This document shows, piece by piece, positions 16,327 through 23,813 of a DNA stretch of 64,000 nt. The DNA comes from Hahellaceae bacterium. Its GTDB lineage: Bacteria; Pseudomonadota; Gammaproteobacteria; Pseudomonadales; Oleiphilaceae. The stretch is taken from positions 124,001 to 188,000 of the forward strand of contig JADJWY010000009.1 in NCBI GenBank assembly GCA_016716085.1, given 5' to 3'. How positions within the stretch are numbered: position 1 is the stretch's first letter; every line of letters starts with the position of its first letter. The notes under the pieces are model-generated. The model was given only the letters and a program-made list of their open reading frames with translations. It made no database searches and had not been told where the DNA came from. Both the position numbers and the translations under genes were made by a program.

Positions 16327-18315
16327 TTAGCCTCCCAATAGACGATTTTCAGCGTGCTCCACCTGTTCGGCAGAGCCGTGCAATATTACCGTATCGCCTG
16401 CTTCAAGTCGCTGCTCAGGGCCGGGGAAATCAATGAGCGAACCCTTACGTCGAATACTGTCGATGCGACAGTCTGACAGCTTAATCTCGGCCAGTGTCCG
16501 GTTACAGGCCCAGGCTCCTTTGGGCAGGTCGATCGCATGCAGTTTTTCAAGCGGTTGCCCTGCGGCGTTGACGAGCTGAGAGTTGATGCCGGGATAGTAG
16601 CCGTGTAACAAACGGTAGCGGCTGCGGCGGGCCTCTTCGATCTGGCGATGAATTGAAACCGCGGGCACCTGCATCAGCGTCAATACCTGAGACACCAGCA
16701 TCAGGCTGGCTTCCAGCGTTTCAGGTACGACCTCGGTGGCCCCGGCCAGTTTGAGCGCATCAATGCCGCTGTCATCCCTCGTGCGAACCAGAATGGGTAC
16801 TTCCAGGCTTTTTTCCCGAATCATGCGGATAATGGTCTGACTACGCTCCGGGTCGTTATAGGTGATGACGACCAGTCGGGCTCTCGATAGTCCCAGTGCC
16901 AGCAGCATGTCCAGCCTTTCCGCGTTGCCATAGAATACCGGTTCACCGGCGTGACTGGCTTCGGAGACTCGGACCGGGTCAGTGTCGAGTGCGACCATTG
17001 GTAATTCGGACTGACGCAGAAAACGCGCCACGGTTTGCCCCACGCGACCAAAGCCACAAATGATGGCATGCTGACTTAAATCTGCGCAGGCCTCGGTCAG
17101 GATTTCGCTGCGTGTGACCGCCGGAGCCTCTTTTTTTCGGGCAGTCAGCCATGCCACCAGGCGAGGTGCCATGCCGATTAGAAGTGGTGTTAGCGTGATG
17201 CTGACGATCACGGTGGAAATCACAATGGCCGCGACTGGCTTGGACATCAATTGATGGCGCTCACCCAAAGCAAAGAGCGCAAAGCCGAACTCTCCCCCTT
17301 GAGACAGATAAAGGCCTGTTTTCAGTGCTGTGCTGAAATCGGGTCGAAAGCGGTAGGCGAGAAAGGTGACCAGTATGGTTTTGCCAAGTAGAAGCCCGAG
17401 GGTCAGCAAGAGAATCCAGTGTCCATTGGCGAGGATCTCATTGAGATCGACGATCATGCCGACGCTGATGAAAAAGAGTCCAAGCAGCAGATCGCGGAAC
17501 GGGCGGATATCGGCTTCAATCTGATGTTTGAAATGGGTTTCCGACAGCATCATGCCGGCGATGAAGGCACCCAGCGCCATGGAAAGACCCAGCGATTGCG
17601 TGAGTGCGGCTGATAGCAGTGCGACCATCAGCACGGTCAGCACGAAGAGTTCATCTGAGTGCGCCTTGCCGACTTCCGAGAACAGCGGCGGCAGAATAAA
17701 CTTGCCAATCGCGAGCATCAGCAGAAAGAGTGCCAACCCCTTGGTCAGGGTCAGCGCCAGGGCAAGGCCAATACTTTCCTCGCCCTCACCGGCCAGAAAA
17801 GGGATCAGAATCAGGAAAATGACCGCTGCGATGTCCTGAAACAGCAGAACGGCCATGGACTGCTGACCATGTGCCTGGTTAAGTTCATTGCGAGCCACCA
17901 GTTCCTTGCTGACCACCGCCGTTGATGAGAGCGCCATCGCCCCTGCGACGAGCGTGGCCTCTTCCTGCGTGGCGCCGACCAGTGTGGCAATGGCGAAGAT
18001 AACGGCGCTGCTCAGGAGCACCTGCCACCCGCCCAGGCCGAACACCAGGCGGCGGAGCGCGATCATTCGCGGGAGCGAGAATTCCAACCCCAGCGAAAAC
18101 AGCAGAAAAACGACACCGAATTCAGCCAGCAGCTGGATGGTTCCGATATCGGTGATGACCCCTGCGGCGGTAGGTCCCAGCAGAAGGCCCACCGCGAGAT
18201 AGGCGATGACCGGTGGAACGTGAAGGCGTCGGAAGGCGGTGGAAACAACCACTGCCGAGGTAATCAGGATCAGGTATTCGACCAGCGTTTCGCCGCCTGC
18301 GTGAGCCCCCGCCAA
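16327..18315 (-). CDS. CPA2-family monovalent cation/proton antiporter with TrkA domains (KefB/YbaL-like)
   Basis: About 662 residues. Residues 1-390 form a Na+/H+ exchanger-type membrane domain with about 12 helices (VPPVIAYLAVGLLLGPTAAG, LFLISVGM-like region). A RCK/TrkA-N nucleotide-binding domain follows (HAIICGFGRVGQTVARFL, about 425), then a TrkA-C domain (WACNRTLAEIKLSDC, about 595). Such proteins exchange K+ or Na+ for H+. The open frame runs to 18381, but that would overlap hpt by over 60 bases. A TTG at 18315, one base after the hpt stop and with AAAGGA just upstream, is the better start. A canonical glutathione-sensing KefC system would need a KefF/G partner, which is absent. Confidence 0.88.
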   Translation of the reverse strand: MAGAHAGGETLVEYLILITSAVVVSTAFRRLHVPPVIAYLAVGLLLGPTAAGVITDIGTIQLLAEFGVVFLLFSLGLEFSLPRMIALRRLVFGLGGWQVLLSSAVIFAIATLVGATQEEATLVAGAMALSSTAVVSKELVARNELNQAHGQQSMAVLLFQDIAAVIFLILIPFLAGEGEESIGLALALTLTKGLALFLLMLAIGKFILPPLFSEVGKAHSDELFVLTVLMVALLSAALTQSLGLSMALGAFIAGMMLSETHFKHQIEADIRPFRDLLLGLFFISVGMIVDLNEILANGHWILLLTLGLLLGKTILVTFLAYRFRPDFSTALKTGLYLSQGGEFGFALFALGERHQLMSKPVAAIVISTVIVSITLTPLLIGMAPRLVAWLTARKKEAPAVTRSEILTEACADLSQHAIICGFGRVGQTVARFLRQSELPMVALDTDPVRVSEASHAGEPVFYGNAERLDMLLALGLSRARLVVITYNDPERSQTIIRMIREKSLEVPILVRTRDDSGIDALKLAGATEVVPETLEASLMLVSQVLTLMQVPAVSIHRQIEEARRSRYRLLHGYYPGINSQLVNAAGQPLEKLHAIDLPKGAWACNRTLAEIKLSDCRIDSIRRKGSLIDFPGPEQRLEAGDTVILHGSAEQVEHAENRLLGG

Positions 18316-18316
18316 T

Positions 18317-18868
18317 TTAGAGTCCTTTGACCGCGTAAATACCCGGCGCATTGCGCCAATATTCGCGATAGTCCATGCCATAGCCGAAGATATAGCGATC
18401 AGGGACCTGCAGCCCGACGAAATGGCAGGGTTCGAGTCCGTCTACCTTGCGGTCATGGCGTTTCTCGACCAGAACGCTGGTATAGATCTGCCGGGCACCC
18501 CTGTTACGACAGTCGTTGACGATGGCTTGCAACGTGGCCCCTTCATCGAGGATGTCGTCGAGTATCAGCAGGGTTCGTCCTGACAGGTCGTCAGCCGGGG
18601 GAACTTTCCAATGGAGCTCGCCCCCTTTGATATCCCCCCGGTAACGTGTCGCATGGATATAGGTGGCCTCCAGCGGGAAGTTCAGCGCCAGCAGCAGACG
18701 GGCGGCAAACAGCTGGCCGCCGTTCATCACGGTATAGACCAGCGGCAGCGTGGCAGAGAGCTGAGCGGTTATTTCCCTGGCCAGCCGGGTAATCGCAGCC
18801 TCAACGTCTGCGGCGGAGTGGAGGCAATCCGCGTCCTGTAAAATACGGTTTAACGTTTCTGGGGTCAT
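18317..18868 (-). CDS. hpt: Hypoxanthine(-guanine) phosphoribosyltransferase
   Basis: 183-residue type I phosphoribosyltransferase for purine salvage. The PRPP loop TLLILDDILDEGATLQAI (about residues 97-114) is clear, and the GG dipeptide pattern VYTVMNGGQLFAARLL near residue 45 and the C-terminal VPDRYIFGYGMDY match the Hpt branch. It heads the minus-strand run hpt, antiporter, ubiA. The antiporter start lies directly on its stop codon, suggesting coupling. Confidence 0.93.
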   Translation of the reverse strand: MTPETLNRILQDADCLHSAADVEAAITRLAREITAQLSATLPLVYTVMNGGQLFAARLLLALNFPLEATYIHATRYRGDIKGGELHWKVPPADDLSGRTLLILDDILDEGATLQAIVNDCRNRGARQIYTSVLVEKRHDRKVDGLEPCHFVGLQVPDRYIFGYGMDYREYWRNAPGIYAVKGL

Positions 18869-19038
18869 GGAGGGTCTCGTGCAGGCCTGGGTTTTTTTAT
18901 CAGTATAGGTTGCATGTTACGGCTTCTGTGAGCAAATCGACAGCCACATCGCTGGAATCGGTCCTTTGGCTTGATTTCCGGCGACAGCACCCCTATAAAG
19001 CAGAGCTGATTCAAGGAGACGTCGTTTAAGGGGAAACC

Positions 19039-19203
19039 ATGCGAAAATTTCAGTGTGTTGTTTGTGGTCTGATTTATGATGAAGCGCAGGGCTGGCCCGA
19101 TGACGGTATTGCGCCAGGAACGCGTTGGGACGATGTGCCGGATGATTGGGTTTGCCCGGACTGCGGTGTGGGCAAAGAAGATTTTGAAATGTTGGAGATT
19201 TAA
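19039..19203 (+). CDS. rubA: Rubredoxin
   Basis: 54-residue rubredoxin (M-R-K-F-Q start). The iron is held by two CxxCG motifs, CVVCG at residues 6-10 and CPDCG at 39-43, with the typical DDGIAPGTRWDDVPDDWVC between them. It has the gap-spaced AlkG2-like length of about 54. AAGGGGAAA lies upstream of the ATG as ribosome site. The reductase gene begins 2 bases after its stop codon. It passes electrons from the reductase to partners such as alkane hydroxylase or oxidative-stress enzymes; no such partner is in this window. Confidence 0.96.
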   Translation: MRKFQCVVCGLIYDEAQGWPDDGIAPGTRWDDVPDDWVCPDCGVGKEDFEMLEI

Positions 19204-19205
19204 GC

Positions 19206-20360
19206 ATGATCGTGGTCATTGGCAGTGGGTTGGCTGGCTACTCGCTGGTCAGGGAGTTCAGGAAGCTCGATAAAACCACGCCAGTGACGCTGATCACGGC
19301 AGATGATGGTGCATCTTACTCCAAGCCGATGTTGTCGACGGGCTTTGCCAAGTCCAAAACAGCCGATCAGTTGGTCATGGCTAATGCGGGCAAAATGGCG
19401 GAACAGTTAGCGATTGATATTCGGGTGAATACCCGTGTGACGGCGATTGATACCCCAAACCGCTGTGTCCAGATTGGATCTGAGTCCCTCCACTATGATC
19501 GACTGGTGCTGGCGCTGGGTGCGGAGGTCCGTCACGTACCGGTGGCGGGTAGCGGGGCGGATGCGGTTCAGACGGTTAACGATTTACAGGACTACCGGGC
19601 GCTGCGTGCGGGTTTGCAGGCAGGGCAAACGATTGCGATTCTCGGGGCAGGTCTGATTGGCTGTGAGTTTGCCAATGATTTCATCCTGGGTGGCTTGACG
19701 GTGCATGTGATCGCCCCCTCCGAAACGGTACTGCCGCTGTTGGTCCCGCCCTGTGTGGGACAGGCCGTTGCCAGGGGCCTGAATGATGCGGGGGTGCAGT
19801 TGCATTTGGGGCAGACCGCGAATGCCGTGGAGCGGGTGGGTGAACGCTATGCACTCACCCTCAGCACAGGTGAACGCCTTTCAGTGGACTGCGTTATCTC
19901 AGCGATTGGGCTGCAGCCACGGGTAGCCATGGCCAGGGTTGCAGGACTGGCGGTGAATCAGGGTATTGTGGTCGATGCCCACTGCCAGACCTCAGTTGAG
20001 GGTGTTTATGCGCTGGGTGACTGTGCCGAGGTTGCCGGGCAAAACCTTCAGTACGTCTTGCCTCTGATGGCGTGTGCAAAGGCCCTGGCGCGAACTCTGG
20101 CGGGGCAGCCTGAAGCCGTGCATTACCCGGTCATGCCTGTCGTGGTAAAAACTCCGGTGTGTCCGGTCGTTGTCGCCCCTCCCGAAGGCGAGGGGCACTG
20201 GGTGTTTGAATCGGAAGGCAGCCCTTTGGATGTTGTGGCCCGTTTTCTGGATAGTGAGGGCCGCTTGCGGGGCTTTGCACTGTCAGGCGTGAGCGTGAGT
20301 CATAAACAGACCTTTACACAGCAGCTGCAAACGGTACGGGACGGTATCAGCCAACCGTAG
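19206..20360 (+). CDS. rubB: Rubredoxin reductase (NAD(P)H-dependent FAD enzyme)
   Basis: 384-residue pyridine nucleotide-disulfide-type oxidoreductase. FAD site VVIGSGLAGYSLVREF at the N-terminus, NAD(P)H-binding Rossmann IAILGAGLIGCEFAND at about residue 144, and a C-terminal FAD motif VYALGDCAEV at about 268. The redox-active CxxxxC pair is absent, as expected for rubredoxin reductases. The gene is directly coupled to rubredoxin (2-base gap), which fixes the assignment. Pseudomonas has the same pair in this chromosomal area. Confidence 0.94.
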   Translation: MIVVIGSGLAGYSLVREFRKLDKTTPVTLITADDGASYSKPMLSTGFAKSKTADQLVMANAGKMAEQLAIDIRVNTRVTAIDTPNRCVQIGSESLHYDRLVLALGAEVRHVPVAGSGADAVQTVNDLQDYRALRAGLQAGQTIAILGAGLIGCEFANDFILGGLTVHVIAPSETVLPLLVPPCVGQAVARGLNDAGVQLHLGQTANAVERVGERYALTLSTGERLSVDCVISAIGLQPRVAMARVAGLAVNQGIVVDAHCQTSVEGVYALGDCAEVAGQNLQYVLPLMACAKALARTLAGQPEAVHYPVMPVVVKTPVCPVVVAPPEGEGHWVFESEGSPLDVVARFLDSEGRLRGFALSGVSVSHKQTFTQQLQTVRDGISQP

Positions 20361-20384
20361 CGCGTGAGCTTTTTACCCCAGCGT

Positions 20385-21317
20385 TTACCCCTTACCCTTG
20401 GTGCGTGTATTGGCGGTTGACTCCACCAGCTGCTTCTCGATGAACTGGTAAATCATCCCGGCGACATCCTTGCCGGTTGCAGTTTCGATCCCTTCCAGGC
20501 CAGGAGAGGAGTTAACCTCCATGACCAAGGGACCATGATTGGAGCGCAACAGGTCAACACCTGCGACGTTAAGCCCCATGATGCGGGCCGCCCGCACGGC
20601 GGTTGAACGCTCTTCCGGCGTGATTTTGACGACGCTGGCCTGACCGCCCCGGTGCAGGTTGGAACGAAATTCACCCGGTGCCGCCTGTCGCTTCATTGCC
20701 GCGACGACTTTGTCACCGACCACCAGGCAGCGAATGTCTGCGCCGCCCGCTTCCTTGATGTATTCCTGCACCAGAATGTTGGCTTTCAGGCCCATGAAGG
20801 CTTCGATGACGCTCTCTGCGGCTTTACGGGTCTCGGCCAGCACCACACCGATGCCTTGCGTGCCTTCCAGAAGTTTGATGACAAGGGGAGCGCCGCCCAC
20901 CATTTCGATCAGGTCATGGATATCATCGGGCGCATGTGCAAACCCGGTAATGGGCAAGCCTATCCCTTTTCGGGACAGCAGCTGCAGGGAGCGCAGCTTA
21001 TCGCGTGAGCGTGAGATGGCCACGGATTCATTGACCGGAAAAACACCCAGCATCTCGAACTGGCGCAAGACGGCCGTTCCGTAAAACGTAATGGAGGCAC
21101 CAATACGGGGAATGACGGCGTCGAAGCCTTCCAGCGTTTTACCTTTGAAGTGAATGGTGGGCTTGTGCGTGGCCATGTTCATGTAGCAGCGCAGCGTGTC
21201 AATGACCTCAACCTGGTGGCCGCGCTTTTGCCCGGCTTCGACCAAGCGCCGGGTGGAATAAAGGGATTTGTTACGGGAAAGAATGGCCACCTTGAGGGGG
21301 CGGTTAGAAGACGTCAT
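20385..21317 (-). CDS. rimK: RimK-type ATP-grasp ligase
   Basis: 310 residues against 300 for E. coli RimK, which adds glutamate residues to the C-terminus of ribosomal protein S6. ATP-grasp features are the glycine-rich loop LLEGTQGIGVVLAET (about 149-163), the ATP-binding QEYIKEAGGADIRCLVVG (about 186-203) and the metal-binding VMEVNSSPGLEGIE (about 268-281). The N-terminal LSRNKSLYSTRRLVEAG is typical of RimK. The ATG overlaps the stop of the upstream OmpA lipoprotein gene in an ATGA arrangement, so translation is probably coupled. The two retropepsin-like partners that often accompany rimK are not seen here. Confidence 0.92.
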   Translation of the reverse strand: MTSSNRPLKVAILSRNKSLYSTRRLVEAGQKRGHQVEVIDTLRCYMNMATHKPTIHFKGKTLEGFDAVIPRIGASITFYGTAVLRQFEMLGVFPVNESVAISRSRDKLRSLQLLSRKGIGLPITGFAHAPDDIHDLIEMVGGAPLVIKLLEGTQGIGVVLAETRKAAESVIEAFMGLKANILVQEYIKEAGGADIRCLVVGDKVVAAMKRQAAPGEFRSNLHRGGQASVVKITPEERSTAVRAARIMGLNVAGVDLLRSNHGPLVMEVNSSPGLEGIETATGKDVAGMIYQFIEKQLVESTANTRTKGKG

Positions 21318-22801
21318 CGTCCTGACTCCGTTATTATATGAATTTCTACACGTCGATTGGTGGAGCGTCCTGCGCTGGTTTCGTTCGTCGCAACGGGTTG
21401 GGTTTCGCCAAGCCCTTCAGATCGTATGTTTGCGGGATTGATCCCACCGATATTAACCAGCATTTGGGTCAGATTGGCTGCACGCTCCTCGGACAGCGTC
21501 TGATTTTTTGCGTCATCGCCCAGATTGTCGGTATGACCGGCGACGACCAGCCGGCTGTCTGGAAACAGTTCAATGGCACTGATGATTTTGGCGACCAGTG
21601 GCAGGTTCGCCACATCGACTTCACTGGCCCCAGGCCGGAACTCCAGACCATGAGCTCGAATGATAATTTTGTCGCCCTGATTAAAGGTGTCCGCTTCTGT
21701 CGGCGCAAACATTTTGGCAACCCTGGCGACATTCTCAGCCTGAATCTGGGTCCGTCGGCGCTCGGCGTCGGCTTCGAGCTGGGCCGCGAGAACCTGTTGT
21801 TCCATTTCCATGCGGGCTGATTCGAGCGTTTCTGCACTCTCAAGTCGCAGCGAGGCTTCCCGCTGTTCGGCATCGACCAGGCCCTGATTCAGGCGTGCGA
21901 CTTCGGCCTCGGCTTTCTCAGCACGTGTGACCAGGTTTTCCAGCGTGGCCTGAAGTTTATCCGGATCCGGCAGGCGCACGAATTTCTCCGGTAACAGAGG
22001 GCTGAAGGTTTTGCCAACGAACTTTTCGTGCCACATCAGCACATCTTCATAGCTGGAGTTGCTCTCATCAAATTGCTGCGCCAGAGCCTGAATTTCACGC
22101 GCGTGGGCAACCTGTGCCAGTGCATTCGCAGCATGTTCGCGTGCCTCGGCCTGTCGCGTCCGGTTTTGGTCGAGAATAGAGAGTGACAACAGCATTTCTT
22201 CTTCGGCCATCATCAGGGTTTTAGGCGCCAGACTATCAATGTTGTCCTGACGCGCCTTTTCGATGGCTTTGCGGGCATCTTCGACAATGTCATATTTCAG
22301 GGCGCGGAGCTCGAGACTCTGATAGTCCTTGCTCAACTGACTGACCCACTTGGAAATGTTGGTCTTTGGATCCTGCTCCATGGACTTGGCCAGATTACGT
22401 AGCTGCTCGTCCAGATCCAGAAATTCGGCTTTATGGGTTTGATCGGCCCGAACTTTGCGCGCTTTTTCGCGACTGGCCAGTACCTTGGCCAGCTTCTGGC
22501 TGTGCTCGGCGGCGATTAGCTCGAACTTGCGGAATTCGGCAATGCCATATTGCGCCAGACTAGGCTGATCAATCCCGGGCGTGGCCTGGGCATTTGCATA
22601 GGCTTCCGAAACCGCCGCATACGAGAGCGGTGCTATCAGATCTTTTTCAGCCTGGCGTGCGGCCTTGAGAGAACTATAGAGTGCCGTCAACTCGCTGGGC
22701 GCGTTGCCCTGAGGCGGCTCACTGACTTGCGGGGCTGCGCAGGCCGCCAAAAGCGCAACGGTCAATACAGACGGAACGGTTCGCCGAAGCAAGCACCACA
22801 T
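21314..22801 (-). CDS. OmpA-family lipoprotein with long coiled-coil region
   Basis: 495-residue cell-envelope lipoprotein. The start was placed at MWCLLRRTVPSVLTVALLAAC, which gives a lipobox (LAAC) and an AGGAG ribosome site 9 bases upstream; the longer open frame to 22942 runs into the divergent tesB gene. The middle (about residues 60-370) is charged and helical, rich in A, E, Q and R, with strong coiled-coil character from about 300 to 365. The C-terminal 110 residues are an OmpA peptidoglycan-binding domain (VVAGHTDNLGDDAKNQTLSE). It probably bridges outer membrane and murein. Its stop overlaps the rimK start. Confidence 0.85.
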   Translation of the reverse strand: MWCLLRRTVPSVLTVALLAACAAPQVSEPPQGNAPSELTALYSSLKAARQAEKDLIAPLSYAAVSEAYANAQATPGIDQPSLAQYGIAEFRKFELIAAEHSQKLAKVLASREKARKVRADQTHKAEFLDLDEQLRNLAKSMEQDPKTNISKWVSQLSKDYQSLELRALKYDIVEDARKAIEKARQDNIDSLAPKTLMMAEEEMLLSLSILDQNRTRQAEAREHAANALAQVAHAREIQALAQQFDESNSSYEDVLMWHEKFVGKTFSPLLPEKFVRLPDPDKLQATLENLVTRAEKAEAEVARLNQGLVDAEQREASLRLESAETLESARMEMEQQVLAAQLEADAERRRTQIQAENVARVAKMFAPTEADTFNQGDKIIIRAHGLEFRPGASEVDVANLPLVAKIISAIELFPDSRLVVAGHTDNLGDDAKNQTLSEERAANLTQMLVNIGGINPANIRSEGLGETQPVATNETSAGRSTNRRVEIHIITESGR

Positions 22802-22940
22802 AATACGACTCCTGAGATGAATGGTGGACAAACGCGAAGTGTGCGGAAGCAGTTGTTCAAGGCTGGATACTTTGCCACAGTCTGTCAAACCGCGAAAGAT
22901 TCCGTTAAATTGTTGCGGACAGAAAATGGAGTGAATCTGC

Positions 22941-23813
22941 ATGAACGATGTCGTTGCGAAGTTGCTCGAATTGCTTGAACTGCGTGCCCTGGATGACTGT
23001 CTGTTTGTCGGGGCAAGCGAGGATCTGGGCTTCCGAAATGTTTTTGGCGGTCAGGTTATCGGCCAGGCACTCATGGCGGCTTACCGCACCGTGGAGCCTG
23101 AGCGTCGTGCCCATAGTCTGCACGCTTATTTCCTCCGGGCAGGTGATCCGGATCATGAAATCATCTATGAGGTCACCCGGATTCGGGATGGACGCTCATT
23201 CAGTGCGCGCCGCGTCATCGCGCGGCAGCATAACCAGGAAATCCTCACCCTGACCGCGTCATTTCAAGTGGATGAGCCTGGATTTGACCACCAGGCGCCC
23301 ATGCCGGACATCACGCCGCCGGATAATATCCCATCGGAGCTCTCACTTCGGCGTCAGTTCGCGCAGATGATCCCAGAGCGAATTCGCGAGCAGATGACCC
23401 GCGAGCGACCGATTGAGATTCGCCCGCTTCAGGTACTGAGCCCGTTCAAGCCGGAAAAACTCCCACCCCAGAAGCAGAACTGGTTCCGGGCGATTGCGAC
23501 CTTGCCTGATGAATTGAAGTGGCATCACTGTATTCTGGCTTATGCCTCGGATTTTGGACTGCTCGGAACCAGCCTGCATCCCCACGGGATGACCTACTAT
23601 CATCGCGACATGCAGGTGACCAGTCTGGATCACAGTGTCTGGTTTCATCGTGATTTTCGGGTAGATGACTGGATGCTTTACAGTATGGATAGCCCCAGCG
23701 CCTCGCATGGGCGCGGCTTGAATCGCGGGTTGATTTATAATCGCCAGGGGGTTTTGGTGGCCTCAACCGCGCAGGAAGCCCTGATACGTCATCGACCCTC
23801 CGACCCGGGCTAG
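22941..23813 (+). CDS. tesB: Acyl-CoA thioesterase II (TesB)
   Basis: 290 residues, E. coli TesB size (286), with two hot-dog domains. The N-terminal half has FGGQVIGQALMAA and HSLHAYFLRAGDP. The C-terminal half has the catalytic Asp in FRVDDWMLYSMDSPSA, the Ser/Thr region SHGRGL and the Gln in TAQEALIR. It hydrolyses medium and long acyl-CoAs. A GGAG ribosome site lies 9 bases before the ATG. Its stop overlaps the stop of the convergent EAL gene by 4 bases (CTAG). Confidence 0.95.
   Translation: MNDVVAKLLELLELRALDDCLFVGASEDLGFRNVFGGQVIGQALMAAYRTVEPERRAHSLHAYFLRAGDPDHEIIYEVTRIRDGRSFSARRVIARQHNQEILTLTASFQVDEPGFDHQAPMPDITPPDNIPSELSLRRQFAQMIPERIREQMTRERPIEIRPLQVLSPFKPEKLPPQKQNWFRAIATLPDELKWHHCILAYASDFGLLGTSLHPHGMTYYHRDMQVTSLDHSVWFHRDFRVDDWMLYSMDSPSASHGRGLNRGLIYNRQGVLVASTAQEALIRHRPSDPG

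Noticed and set aside
18316..18381. Upstream extension of the antiporter starting MAWTIANIGAM
   Set aside because: It would overlap most of the last hpt codons and adds residues with no family match; a TTG start with a ribosome site lies directly after the hpt stop.
22802..22942. 47-codon N-terminal extension of the OmpA lipoprotein
   Set aside because: It would bury the lipoprotein signal peptide inside the protein and cross the promoter space of divergent tesB.
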